From: Plazaster borealis
Taxonomy: Eukaryota > Echinodermata > Asteroidea > Forcipulatida > Labidiasteridae
Direction of reading: 5' to 3'
DNA: 64,000 nucleotides
Assembly: GCA_021014325.1 (NCBI GenBank)
Contig: CM037471.1
Coordinates: 15,954,818-16,018,817 of the forward strand
Part shown: one piece after another, positions 28,001 to 37,031 of the stretch
How the letters are laid out: each line of letters begins with the position of its first letter
Position numbering within the stretch: the stretch's first letter is position 1
Translations under genes and position numbers: made by a program
Notes under the pieces: model-generated
The model's database searches: none
What the model saw: only the letters and a program-made list of their open reading frames with translations
What the model was told of the DNA's origin: nothing

Positions 28001-31000
28001 TATCCTTCATTGGAACTGGAACACGGCGTGGTGCATTCTGGACCGGTCTCACAGATGGATCAATCTCAATCTTGCTCTGATATGGCTTCAACTGCATCAT
28101 GTTGTTCAACACTATTGACTGCATCATCTATGTGTACACTTATGAGACCCATCTGTGTACAAGTCTTGCTTGACAGTAGTGGAGGTTGTTTTGCATCGAC
28201 TATTTTGAAGTTAAGTCGATGTTTATGTCCTTTGTAGTGACATCTGAGATTACACTCTCCCATGACATCAATGATACTGTCATCATACAGCTTCAACTTG
28301 GCAGTAGATTTCTTGATTTTAGGTTCAGACGTCTGGTGAAGTTTACACAAGCTGGCAAAGGACATTACATTGCATGTCGCACCCGTGTCAATTTGACATC
28401 TGACTACAATCTCACCGTTGTCTGCATCAAATGTTAATGGAACAGTAAGCATTCTGTTTCCACTGTTGACAGCCCCAATCAGTTGTATGCCAAAAAGCGA
28501 TTCTTCGGAATCAGTATCTGAAGAAATCTCGTGTACTTGATTGAGCTTTTTCTGTCTGCATACTGACTGGAAGTGATTCATCTTCCCACACTGTGAGCAC
28601 TTTTTTCCATAAGCCGGACATTTATCTCTGTTTCGCTCATGTGAGGAACCACAATATTTGCAGGTTTGCACTTTTTGACTCCTCTTGTCATCTTTGTGCT
28701 TAGTTTTGTTCTTGTTGTGCTGCTTCAAGCCATTGGAGGATTCTTTGCTTTTACGGTGCTCACTGGATTTGTGTTTTTTCACGTAACTTACTGTTTCAGT
28801 AAGTGGAACATCTATTTTCTTTAGTTGCTCTTGAGTAAGCTCACTTATCCTCAGGCTTTCAATTGCTCGCTTCAAATCACACTCCTTTTCTCGGAAGAGA
28901 CGTGCTCTGGCGGATTTATCTTTGGTACCAAGCACTAGCCTGTCTCGTATCATCTCTGTTTCAAGCTGTGTGAATTTACATTTCTCCGCCAGCTGTCTTA
29001 ATCTAATAACATACTGATCAACACTTTCATTTGGCTGCTGATCTGCGGTATGAAATATGTATCTCTCATACAATAGATTTCTGGACGGAGCAAAATGTAC
29101 CTGAAGCTTATCTAGGATAGTAGTGTGGCTTTTTAATTCATCATCTGTGAGCTGAAGTTGCTATGGTGTCAGAAGTGAGCTGATATAGTGAGCAGTAAAC
29201 ATCAGAGAATCGATTTAGATCGTTTAGAGAGTTGAAGTAGCCAGCCTTCAACCGGAAAAGAGAGTTTTACAGGGTAAGCAACTTTCTCTAACTGTACAAA
29301 CCAGAGTTGCACATGTGTGTACGTACATAAGCCGCTACACACGATAAAGCCTACCCATCATAGCCATGGCGTCCTATCAAATACCGCCACCAGAAGCAAT
29401 GAACTGTAAAGGAGATCTTGCCAATAACTGGAGTTTTTTCAGAGAGAGTTTTGAAGATTATCGAAAAGCTGTCGAGCTAGATAAAAAAGATGAAGCAATC
29501 CAGCTGTTAAGGGACACTGACAAGGACACCAAGTTCATGTACCATACTGTAGAGTGTGACAAGAACTGGTTAAAATTTCCTTACTGTTGATGAAATCTGG
29601 CTGTAATCCTGGCAGTCTATATGTACTTTGAATCATGTGTTCCTGCACTGTCTGACTTGAGGCTCATTTTAAAGTTGTATACAGTTCTATATGTGTAGCA
29701 CAAATTGTACATTGACTTCATTACAGTTTGATCTTAGCAACATGTAATATTGTGGCTTTTGTTGACATACATACATGTATGTGTCATGGATAATGGGTAC
29801 AGAACATTGTAGACTAAAAAGGATGGGAAAACCATTGTCTTTTTTACATACCGGTACTGAACACCAGGTACATGTAGTTACAAATAGGCCCATTCAAAGA
29901 TATTTTCCTGTTTTTACAATGAGTCTGAAATGACTTTCAGTACCAATATTAGATTTCTTTGTACATATGCATGAAGGAATTAAGAAATCCTTCCTCCATG
30001 GTACATGTACAAGTACAGCATGATACAGCTTACATTCATGAACATCTATATGGACATGCAGGAGCAGCCATCTTTGTCTGGTTTTGGCATGTAAAATAGG
30101 CCTACATGTACAATGTACATGTAAAGCAAACCTTCATATTTACAAAGCAAATAGCAGCCTAGCAGCCACAGTTAAAACAATAGGCCTAACTGTAGTAAAT
30201 CACAGGTCAGCCAAATCTGAGCATTTATTAACTAAGTTAGGTTTGTGATAACACTATTAATGTCTCATTTCTAGGTACATGGGAATACAACTATTGTACA
30301 TATACCTCCACCATGCAAAGTTTCAAATCCTCTTTATATGGTGGTGACTCAAGGTTTATTTTATAACTCATGTCCATGTGTAGTATAGCCCACATGACCT
30401 GGACGCTGCTTCAATTGAAAATAAGGACAGCTTCAAAATGGCTGATTAAGCCATAGATCAACTTAGGTTTGGAAATGGTCATAATGTAGACTGTGCCCTG
30501 TTGGATTATGTAACTTGAAAAAAAGAATAATCACTATGTTGCTTTATAGGGTGAGAAAAACATAGTGTTTAGTTTGATGATTGCTCTATGCTCAAACTAC
30601 ACACCGGGCACACGTGTACTTGTAATGAGTGTTTAATCATGGAGAAAGAAATTCTTCCTCCATCTATTTCTACCTCCATGGTTTAATAGACACATCACAG
30701 GAGTTTGTGTACATGTTTTCACTTATCAAAAGTATCATGAATTCCATATGTATGCCAGAAGCAAGCCAATTAACATATGACACATTCTCTGAATTGTTGA
30801 AACTGTTTCAACATTGCAAGTTATTTCTGAACGTGACAAAATCAATATACTTGCTAGTGAAAATCTATGCACTGATAGCAAACTATAAATGATAAAGAAT
30901 TACACACAAGAAATTAAGAAAAAACAAACATATTGTCTTTGGTAATTTTTCTGACAATTTTTGTTTCATTGGCTATGCATTGTGGACATTGTGGACATTG

Positions 31001-34000
31001 TGAACACTGGTAACACTATACAAATGTTCAAAATCTATCACATCATACATTATCCAGAGCTCCCAACATTTAGATTTCAGTAAATCATACTTTTTCATCA
31101 AGTTGGTATTCATTGTGGGGTGTGTCACCACAGCACACAGTCAAATCCCTGTTTTAAAACATTATAGGTATAGAATATAGACCTTGTGCATTGACGTCAA
31201 CCAGCCGCCATCTTAGAGGTAAACTGATGATGAAACAATGGAAACGCGCAGATTTGTACGTGCAGCGCACGGGATTGGCCAATAAACAACCTCCTTTTGA
31301 CCTCTAGGCGAGGGCGCCCTACTAAAATGACGCATAGGTCTATTGTAGGCATGTTTCAAATTCCACGTGAAAAACTCTGTGAAAAGCATCCTTCCAGTAA
31401 GATGGTCAATGTTTGTACAGAGAGTAACAGAAGTAACGTATGGAATTCACTCCAGAAGCCATGCTTGCACAGATTACCACTGCAAAAGTGAACTCACAGT
31501 TTACATGTAATTTAATAGACTGGTTGCCAGTCCTTCCATTGTCCTTCAGACTGGGAACAACAGACAAATCGAGAATAGACGGTTGGTCCCTACCTAGTTT
31601 CCTATGATAATGCAAGCTTTTGTTTTTTCACATGCTGGATACTGGGACTGAACTTGGGGCAAGACTTTCCTGGCCTTTGGCATCCTTTTTGAAAGAAAAA
31701 AGTATCTGAAAACAGGATCGTCAAAATTTGTTAAAAAAACCCATCATAAAATGTGTGTAAAAATTGTACATTATCGAGATGTTGTTAAGTTCTATTTCAA
31801 CCTCATTCTAAAACACTGGAATAATTCATGCTACATGACTAGGCATACGTGTCAAATTAAATTCATTTATTTGTTCCAAATATAATGTCCACATTTCGTA
31901 GCACATGTGTTAATGTCATGCACAGTGTAGATTTTTGAGGCAACTGATGATAAAGTTATTGGGTCATCACAAATGTCGTTTTTGAAACTCACAAACATGT
32001 TTGTTACAGTATGACTTAAGGAACAAAATAAATGTAAATCATTTTCAAATTCTAAGGTCACCACTGCACTGTTGAGTGCATTATTTGTCATTTTCATGTA
32101 CAAAACAAAATTATCAAGTATGGTTGCTAGCTTTGGCAGCCATATTGAATCCCCAACAGGCACTGCGATAGTTATATAACATTTTGTCATCCATACTAAC
32201 ATTTTCCAAGCTGACATTTTCCAAACGATGACCTTGCTAGAAATGTCCATGTATGTACAGTGTGAACCAATTTCACAATCAGAAACCAAACATCCAAAAT
32301 GGCTGTCAGTTTAAGCGGCCATTGCAAACTCCGTGGTAGCATTTTATATTATCACAATATAGTTTTGACTCACTTTTAACAGAAAAATTAGTACGATTAA
32401 CAGTTTTAAAGTAAGGCCTACAGTTCACTACAATGTAAAAAAACATGGATACCAATGTAAAAATAACAGGGATTTTTGCCATGGCAGAACAACATTGTTC
32501 AAAATGTGTTATTTTATTTTTATGATTATGACCCTAGATAGTTGTTAGGAAAAGTCACAAAACTTGGAAGTGAATGGCCCTGCTGTTTAAACACCTATGG
32601 GATAAAATATCAAAATACTTACTGTCTAGCTTTGCGACAATGTTATCAATAACACATTGCTTTGTGTAAGAATCTTCAATTGTGGGGTCGTACTCTGCAA
32701 CGAAACATGACTGGAAAAAAAGGAGATAACAGGAAGACATCAGATTAAGCGTGTTTTATTCTTTGGTAAAGATGTATAACACCCCAATAGATCCTAGTCC
32801 TTTGATTGGAGGATTGAAGGTCACGCAGCATTCATTCTTCACACCATTTCACAGCCTAGGTCAAGCGTGCATTTTGGTACTATTCAGCGTGCATTTTCAT
32901 TCCATCCTTTTTGCACTATTGCACACTAGACCACAAAGTGCGTACAAGCGTAGGCTGAAAACTTGACGCACGATCATTAAAAGCACAGTTAATAATAGAT
33001 TGCTGAGGCATCAGTGTCTATTCGCTGAAGATGCTTGTGCCCTTTAGCGTTAACGATTATCATCACGCGTGCGACTACAAACTAGCCTTTCACACACTGT
33101 ACACAAAAGCCTTGAGGTGGATGCCATAAGACAAAGATCTACAGGTCCCTGGGCGTTATATAAAATGAATATTAAATGTTTAAATGAGGCTGGAGCCCAA
33201 AGCGAGGTTTGGAAAAGACCCCTTGATGGAGCATCCTACCTGTTGATTTGTCAAAATGTGACATTGTGATTTCAACATTCAAGTAAAAAAAAAACCCAAA
33301 ACAAATTGCAACATATTTTTCCATCACCTACTGGAAACAAACTTGTTTTGTTTTAAGCCTAACTCACAAGCAAGGCAACTGATCTAGCAGTAGATTAAAC
33401 CTGAAAGATGTTTTTTTGTATGTTATTCAATGTGTAACTATTTAATAATGAGTTGTGGTAATTCTGAAAATAACCAGTGGTACAACAACTGGATGCTTTG
33501 CTCTGTTTGTCTTCAGGAGAAAGGCTGGACTTTGATGCTGTATATGCTAATTAAGCACTGTGTGGGAGTATCCACTTGATGAAGATTAACCTCCTGGCGC
33601 CAGGACTTAGGAAATTAATGTTGGTGCTCCCTCACGCAAATGATTAATTTTTCCAAGAACTTTTGAAATAATTTGTTTTTGAGAATATCATTGTCACAAT
33701 GAAACCAAGCACTGACAACAAAGGTTCTCATAAAATGTACCCCAGGATTGTTGTTCTCTTTCGAGAAAATGTGGAATGTGTTCACTGTTAATCAGTTAAA
33801 CCTTGGCCGTAAGCCATGGCCAATAATCAGATCGGCCATGGTATGCTACGCTAGTATGCTGGTATCTCGGACTTACCTGTACCTCACATCATATATTCTG
33901 TGAACAATTAGAAACAATGGTGGCAGCGTATTAATCTCTCCTAATCCTTGTTTGTACAAAAAGGACGACGGTCTGGAGGCGAGCATTACACAATAACCCC

Positions 34001-37000
34001 AATAAAAAGGGATATTTCAAACATGAATTCCAGTATCCTTTGTCCCTCTTTGTACTAGGGGAAGGTGTATTACGGTAATAGCATGCCTGTGCACACAATG
34101 GAATATCCAAGTGCGTAAAAACATCACTCGGCTTTGACCTCATACCCAAAAGATATTCCAGGTGTATACAAAAACAGATTAAAGGGGCAGGCTCGTCATC
34201 ACAAAGAGCATTTTTGTATTATAGCGACCTACATGTATGTCATTCATGCTATGAAAGGAAAATGTATTTTGCAATTTTCGTTGTTGGGGGTTTCGGCCTT
34301 ACCGCCGAAACCACCTTTGTACAACACCAAGCCATTATTAAATTCTTAATAGTTCGCCTTGTTAAAGCCGAAACCCCAGTATTTGTTCGTAACAAATTCA
34401 GTTCTAGTTTGTTTTTGCTTTTCTGCTAATAGAAACAACACCCTCTGCGTGGACATCTTAACAGGATGGCGATGACGACGAGCAAATAGCTTCCTCCTTA
34501 GGCTATACAGAACATTATTCCATAGATTGTTGAATGGTGGGGAAAATGTGCCCTGGGATTGTTGACTCCCAACTGGGGTATTTTTTGTAACCTAGACGCA
34601 GAAATATTGGTCTAATTAGTTTGAGTGTTTCTTGGACTTTAGATTGTTATTAGGTTGAGGGGCTATTATAAACAATACCATTAAAGTTTACATAATTCCT
34701 GTGTCACTGCATACTAAGCAAATTTTGTATTTTTTAGTAGTTAGACTAACAGGTGTGTTTTATGTATACTGCTGTTCGTATGGCCATCACTCCTTCAGGT
34801 ACGTATGTAGACTTTCTACTCAGTTTGTTGTTTATCCATCATGCTACAGTATTTTATAAGCTGCATATTTATAGAGCATTTAAAAATACTGGGCGTCAGT
34901 GTATTGTTGTACTACACTTAGTGTGTGCAGCACTCAGGACGAGCTGCATATATTGAGCGTTTCAAATACCGCCTGCCAGTGTATAGTTGTATAGTGTGCA
35001 TATAATAATAATAATAACAATAATAATAATATAGTCTTATATAGCACACGTATACAATAAGGTACTCAAGGTGCTTGAACCGAAAAACAGTAAGTTTTTC
35101 CCGCAAGGTATGCGGGGCTACATTTTTGAAGTATGAGACCTATTCCTTTACATAGCACCATGTAATGGTTTACAAGGTGCTGTGGTGCAATATGCTGCCG
35201 ATCAAACCAGGAACACCGGCGCGAACCCCTTCTCTTTACGATAAGTGCACTGGGTTCTTTTACGTGCATTACACAACACACGGGTCCTACGGCTTAACGC
35301 CCCATCCGAAGGACGAAGCATGTGATTTTAGTGTCTTGCTTAAGGACACAAGTGTCACGACTGGGATTCGAACCCACACTCTGCTGATCAGAAACACCAG
35401 AGCTCGAGTTTGGTGTTCTTATCCGCTCGGCCACGACACTCCACACATTAATGAGCTTTTCAAATCCCGCGCATCTTGTGCTATTTTTAAACCTGAGTTG
35501 GCGCAAACAGAGGTGCGTCCTTGCACCCTTCAGGTTTGTAAGAGCAGGAGCAGGGAAGGTCGGGCAGCCGGGTGTTTAGGGTTCAAAGGTGACTTCTCGT
35601 GGCACGAATTTGTCATTTGCTCAATGACGAGCCTGCGTCTTTAACCCGACTTCCATTTATGTGTCAAAAAAAGTTGTGCGTGCATGTCTTCTGCCTGGCA
35701 TCAACTGGTTAAGGCAGGAACCAACTAGGATCAAGTGGGGGTGAGTGCTGACTGAATTGTGTTAGTAGGAGAGAAGCATGCAGATAGAGTGGAGGTGGGA
35801 CCTGCAGGGCTGAGGATGTAGATGGCCCATGCCTGGGGGTGGGAGGATGGAAGATCCATTGTATGGGACATAGAGAAAGGATCCTTTTGTATGACTGGAA
35901 AGAGTGGATGCCAAATGTCACTAGTATTTATAAGAGGAGAAGCGTTGGGCGTGGGTGGGCGATTGTAAAGAAACGGGGAATGGGTTTACCAAAAATATAA
36001 AATGGAGATAACGGGTGGGAGAGGCTGCACTGATTTTATATGATCAATATGAAACAGTAAGCTTTTGGTTGTGAAAAGGAGTTTTCAGGTTTATACAGCT
36101 GTTAAGATTTTTACCTCGAGACCACATGAGAGATGGAGCGGCGTAACCAGCTGACTTCAGTGTGCTGCTGAATCTTGTGACCCTCAAATTTGCAGATTTG
36201 TTGTGCACATAAAAGAACCCAGACTGATTATCTGGAAGAGTAGGGGTAAACCCCAGTGTTTCTGGTTCACATTGCAAGCACCCTTGTTAACAGGGTTCCT
36301 CAGGCGTGCTAGCTACAGTGATTTAAGTTCACTTATGACTGAGGCATCCTTTGGTTTCATTACTAGAAATATATAACTGTCCTCCGCATGAGTCAGTATG
36401 ACTACAGAATAGTACAAGCTGTACAATTACGGCACTCTCTCAACTGGCAAATGTTTACATGTAGTTTAGTTTAGATACAAATGTTCATGCTTTATTGAAC
36501 AGCCTTCATCTGTTCGTGAGATATCTTGTCTTAACAAAACTCAGGTTTACAGTTAACTTATACTTCAAAAACTGAAAGACTCAAAATAATTTGTTAGACT
36601 TTGGAAAAAAGGTCAATTGCACAAGCGACCTTAAAAAGTGGAGGTCAGACACATAATCATATTTGGGTAAGTAAAATAATATTTATTTGTTCATGGGAAT
36701 GAATGAAAGAAACTTGTGTTGTGGTTATAGGCCTAGTTAGATTCAGGCATCTCTTTTCCACAAAACACGTGAACTTCAACATATTTTTGTAGTCTACATC
36801 ATGGTCTAGTGTTACGTAGTTTTTCAGTACGAAAGTGGTTGTAATGGAGGTGAATTAAAATTTAAAAAAATAGTTAAACCCCAATTTGTTGTGTAGATTC
36901 ATCTGTTCTTTTGTACATACCTGAATAAACTGTATAGTGATGGCACTTTTCCCAACACCGCCACCACCAACTACGACAATCTTAAGTGTTTGTATTTGTA

Positions 37001-37031
37001 CGGCCCCGTCAGTGGCAGCATTCGTCGACAT
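3923..37031 (-). CDS. RRAS2: R-Ras/R-Ras2-like small GTPase, six coding exons
   Basis: Ras-superfamily GTPase that cycles between GDP and GTP at membranes. In the family it signals in adhesion, growth and PI3K/MAPK control. The six exons join with GT-AG introns in compatible phase to give 618 nt, that is 205 residues plus stop, close to human R-Ras2 (204). Visible motifs: P-loop [14 protein letters not shown] near residues 19-32, switch [14 protein letters not shown], switch [14 protein letters not shown], and EASAK. The block TKQCVID and the segment [17 protein letters not shown] are closer to R-Ras2/R-Ras than to H-Ras or M-Ras. The tail ends in CCALL; the X residue is leucine, which predicts geranylgeranylation, and the extra cysteine could be palmitoylated. 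Residues equivalent to Ras G12, G13, T35, Q61, N116 and D119 are all normal, so the protein looks functional. The 33-kb span comes from repeat-filled introns. R-Ras rather than R-Ras2 naming is possible, since invertebrates may have a single co-orthologue. Confidence 0.93.
4011..5265 (-). other. R-Ras intron 5
   Basis: A 1255-bp intron with canonical GTAAGG donor and TTCTTCAG acceptor. It is AT-rich, and apart from the hairpin at 4082-4113 no repeat family or open frame of note was seen. Confidence 0.85.
4082..4113. repeat. Perfect 12-bp hairpin near the last splice acceptor
   Basis: CTGAACAATTAC and its exact reverse complement are separated by 8 bases. On the sense strand it lies about 70 bases upstream of the exon 6 acceptor. 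Confidence 0.6.
5266..5384 (-). CDS. RRAS2: R-Ras exon 5 (SAK motif)
   Basis: Encodes [20 protein letters not shown] and [19 protein letters not shown] plus two bases of an Arg codon. SAK is the G5 loop. The acceptor is TTTGTATGCAG and the donor is GTAAGG. Confidence 0.93.
5565..6965. repeat. Interspersed element with AGGTGTTCGTG termini and internal repeats
   Basis: The left end is a perfect palindrome (5565-5595, AGGTGTTCGTGC arms). The right end at about 6952-6964 carries CACGAACACCTT, the inverse of the left terminus. Internally, a module with CATAACTCAA..ATTGAA..CATGATGACGTCATCAGG occurs at about 5668-5780 and again at 6003-6120. A module with TTTACAATC(C/T)ATACATCATC..TTGACTTCCGG..CCGGAA occurs about three times (6170-6280, 6640-6735, 6765-6865). 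No protein is encoded. This is probably a non-autonomous transposon lying in R-Ras intron 4; I cannot name its superfamily. Confidence 0.6.
7067..7470 (+). mobile_element. tRNA-derived SINE (family 1), near full length
   Basis: The head at 7067-7154 is tRNA-like, with A-box TGGCCGAGCAG, a long variable arm CTGATCAG and B-box GGTTCAAATCC. These are class II (Ser/Leu) tRNA traits. The body contains CCTTAAGCAAGACACTTAAC, CGTAAAAGAACCCAGTGCAC and CTTGTAAACCATTACATGG, and the tail is a TTATTATTA run. The same body occurs at 34999-35439 and 53400-53718. Here the element sits in R-Ras intron 4 just before the 27-bp array. Confidence 0.85.
7597..18209. repeat. 27-bp minisatellite array with higher-order structure
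   Basis: About 10.6 kb, or roughly 390 tandem units, of the consensus CCTATGGGTTACTTGATCCT plus CATTGTT. Recurrent variants include GGTCACTTGATCC, GGTCACTTATTACTCAGTG and GGTTCAATTGACC, and a 25-bp unit lacking AT (CCTGGGTTAC). A distinctive block containing CTACCAGTAACTTTACCC and usually CACATGAATCAC recurs near 8675, 10985, 11735, 13989, 15145, 16165, 17519 and 17839, so units are organised into longer duplicated blocks. Units at the left and right edges are more diverged. The 27-bp period keeps several frames open for long stretches, but the 25-bp units shift the frame repeatedly, so I read it as non-coding. The whole array lies in R-Ras intron 4. Confidence 0.97.
18456..18564 (-). CDS. 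RRAS2: R-Ras exon 4 (NKxD motif)
   Basis: Encodes (S)[19 protein letters not shown] followed by [21 protein letters not shown] is the guanine-specificity motif. The acceptor is TTTGCTCTAG and the donor is GTAAGT. The upstream intron 3 contains the 41-bp array and the downstream intron 4 contains the 27-bp array. Confidence 0.93.
18565..20778. other. R-Ras intron 3, unique part
   Basis: AT-rich intron sequence between exon 4 and the 41-bp array. No open frame with recognisable content and no clear repeat family was seen. Confidence 0.6.
20779..22700. repeat. 41-bp minisatellite array
   Basis: About 46 tandem units of 41 bp built on AAGTCACATCAGCACTAAGA, CGCAGACTTGGTCTTGGAATC. Substitution variants are common (ACATCTTCAC, ACACCAGCAC, CTCAGACTTGGACTTTGA). 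Some units carry a local GGACTT duplication. Because 41 is not a multiple of three, frames rotate and the open stretches are artefacts. It lies in R-Ras intron 3 and is unrelated in sequence to the 27-bp array. Confidence 0.95.
23357..23459 (-). CDS. RRAS2: R-Ras exon 3 (switch II)
   Basis: Two leading bases complete an Ile codon, followed by [20 protein letters not shown] and [13 protein letters not shown]. It contains the catalytic glutamine of DTAGQ. The acceptor is TTCTCTAG, the donor is GTATGT, and two bases are carried into the next exon. Confidence 0.93.
23460..24337. other. R-Ras intron 2, unique part
   Basis: AT-rich intron sequence directly upstream (gene sense) of exon 3. No gene or clear repeat was recognised. 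Confidence 0.5.
24338..24637. repeat. MITE-like element with AACCTCGTCCCC inverted termini
   Basis: About 300 bp bounded by CCCCCCAACCTCGTCCCCAT on the left and the inverse, CCTTGGGGACGAGGTTGCCC, on the right. It has no coding capacity. The terminal arms are about 20 bp with few mismatches. It lies in R-Ras intron 2. Confidence 0.7.
24994..25171 (-). repeat. Candidate 3' LTR of the Gypsy element
   Basis: Directly after a purine run, the minus strand begins TGTTGGGAGTATACCAG, contains a TATATA-type box, and a matching TG...CA end (CATAACAACA) occurs 178 bp later. TGTTG and CAACA would be the short inverted termini. No second LTR exists in the window to confirm the limits, so the downstream edge is uncertain. 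Confidence 0.5.
25172..25187 (-). other. Polypurine tract of the Gypsy element
   Basis: On the minus strand TAAAAAAGAAAGGAGA lies immediately before the candidate LTR start. In this class of elements the purine run primes plus-strand DNA synthesis. Confidence 0.55.
25339..28127 (-). pseudogene. Gypsy pol: RT, RNase H and integrase, interrupted
   Basis: The N-terminal RT block spans 27633-28127 ([19 protein letters not shown] and [14 protein letters not shown] are typical RT motifs). An in-frame TGA at 27633-27635 then interrupts the frame. Reading continues in the same frame through the ADDILVYG active-site region and the 623-residue stretch at 25704-27575. In that stretch RNase H shows D144 (CDAS) and TDHKPL near 206. 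Integrase shows H374/H377/C407/C410 and the catalytic D438, D491 (TDNGPQF) and E527, with the usual 35-residue D-E spacing. A one-base frameshift near 25730 moves the integrase C-terminus to the frame ending at 25339. These lesions make the polyprotein non-functional. Codons between gag-protease and pol also appear to be missing. Confidence 0.92.
28066..29162 (-). pseudogene. Gypsy gag (C-terminal part) and protease
   Basis: The frame is open from about 29160, without its own start codon, to 28066. It begins [19 protein letters not shown] and continues through [20 protein letters not shown], typical of Gypsy gag capsid regions. Counted from the Met at 29073, zinc knuckles are at C138/C141/H145/C152 and C159/C162/H167/C172. 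The retropepsin motif DTGA is at 229-232. It overlaps the start of the readable pol frame but in another frame. The expected linker between protease and RT is shortened, so a small deletion with a frame change is likely. The missing gag N-terminus is found inverted at 29366 onward. Confidence 0.85.
29164..29178 (+). other. Primer-binding site, tRNA-Leu type
   Basis: TGGTGTCAGAAGTGA on the plus strand is complementary to the 3' end expected for a leucine tRNA plus CCA. In Gypsy elements this site follows the 5' LTR directly. Here the gag coding DNA of the opposite strand precedes it instead of an LTR. Confidence 0.65.
29164..29510 (+). pseudogene. Inverted 5' leader and gag N-terminus of the Gypsy element
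   Basis: After the primer-binding site and a leader of about 200 bp, an ATG at 29366 opens [20 protein letters not shown] followed by [15 protein letters not shown], a typical start of Gypsy gag proteins of invertebrates. Similarity stops near DEAIQ (about 29510). After that the frame runs into unrelated sequence and ends at 29590. The piece is the natural complement of the minus-strand gag fragment, with roughly twenty codons missing between the two. Confidence 0.75.
29591..31176. other. R-Ras intron 2, unique part
   Basis: AT-rich sequence with many TACATGTA-type words and no recognisable gene, domain or repeat family. Confidence 0.5.
31177..31343 (-). repeat. Short TIR repeat (MITE-like), copy 2
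   Basis: The left end is ATAGACCTTGTGCATTGACG and the right end is its diverged inverse, CGCATAGGTCTAT. The body, read on the minus strand, has GGGCGCCCTCGCCTAGAGGT and TTATTGGCC as in the copy at 2688-2814. This copy adds a segment containing AAGATGGCGGCTGG. Confidence 0.65.
31344..32622. other. R-Ras intron 2, unique part
   Basis: No gene or clear repeat. A 140-codon open frame on the minus strand around 31867-32289 has no recognisable motif and I do not accept it as a gene. Confidence 0.5.
32623..32710 (-). CDS. RRAS2: R-Ras exon 2 (switch I)
   Basis: Encodes [18 protein letters not shown] and the following [11 protein letters not shown], which is the effector loop with the invariant threonine of DPT. 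The acceptor is a poly-T tract ending in CAG, the donor is GTAAGT, and the exon ends with one base of the next codon. Confidence 0.93.
33590..34170 (+). repeat. Interspersed repeat paired with 3110-3665
   Basis: Shares ordered blocks with 3110-3665, including GTCACAATGA, TTGTTCTCTTTC, GTAAGCCATGGCC and the CCATGGTAT hairpin half. It lies in R-Ras intron 1. No protein is encoded consistently in both copies. Confidence 0.55.
34999..35439 (-). mobile_element. tRNA-derived SINE (family 1), full length
   Basis: On the minus strand the head at 35352-35439 reads GTGTCGTGGCCGAGCGGATA with B-box GGTTCGAATCC and variable arm CTGATCAG. The anticodon loop region reads CTCGAGC, as in a serine CGA tRNA. 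The body matches the copy at 7067, and the tail ends in a TTATTATTATTG-type run near 35000. It lies in R-Ras intron 1. It is not a functional tRNA because its stems are imperfect and it is embedded in the SINE. Confidence 0.88.
36170..36275 (+). mobile_element. Diverged fragment of SINE family 1
   Basis: GTGCACATAAAAGAACCCAG and the following AGAGTAGGGGTAAACCCCAG, TGTTTCTGGTT resemble the SINE body (CACGTAAAAGAACCCAGTG, AGAAGGGGTTCGCCCC). There is no head or tail. Confidence 0.5.
36921..37031 (-). CDS. RRAS2: R-Ras exon 1 (start codon and P-loop)
   Basis: Encodes 37 residues beginning [14 protein letters not shown] and ending TIQFIQ, including the G1 P-loop GGGGVGKS. The ATG at 37029-37031 is the start that gives the usual short N-terminus before the LKIVVVG strand. 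The donor after 36921 reads GTATGT and the intron phase is 0. Confidence 0.93.

Larger units (their letters stand above)
24994..29510 (-). mobile_element. Rearranged Ty3/Gypsy LTR retrotransposon
   Basis: Reading on the minus strand, the order is partial gag with zinc knuckles, protease, reverse transcriptase, RNase H, integrase, polypurine tract and a candidate 3' LTR. The 5' end is not where it should be: the primer-binding site, leader and first part of gag lie at 29164-29510 on the plus strand, pointing away from the rest. No 5' LTR was found. The element sits in R-Ras intron 2 in the same orientation as the gene. It is dead by several lesions (one in-frame stop, frameshifts, the inversion), but its coding regions are still easy to read, so the insertion is not ancient. 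Confidence 0.9.

Noticed and set aside
31867..32289. 140-codon minus-strand frame in R-Ras intron 2
   Set aside because: No recognisable domain, no repeat or splice support; chance length is plausible.
35352..35439. Functional class II tRNA gene (also at 7067 and 56748)
   Set aside because: Acceptor and anticodon stems are imperfect and the sequence recurs as the head of a SINE with a shared body and tail.
3923..37031. Processed Ras pseudogene
   Set aside because: Six exons with canonical splice sites, compatible phases and no lesion in any catalytic motif indicate a live, intron-containing gene.
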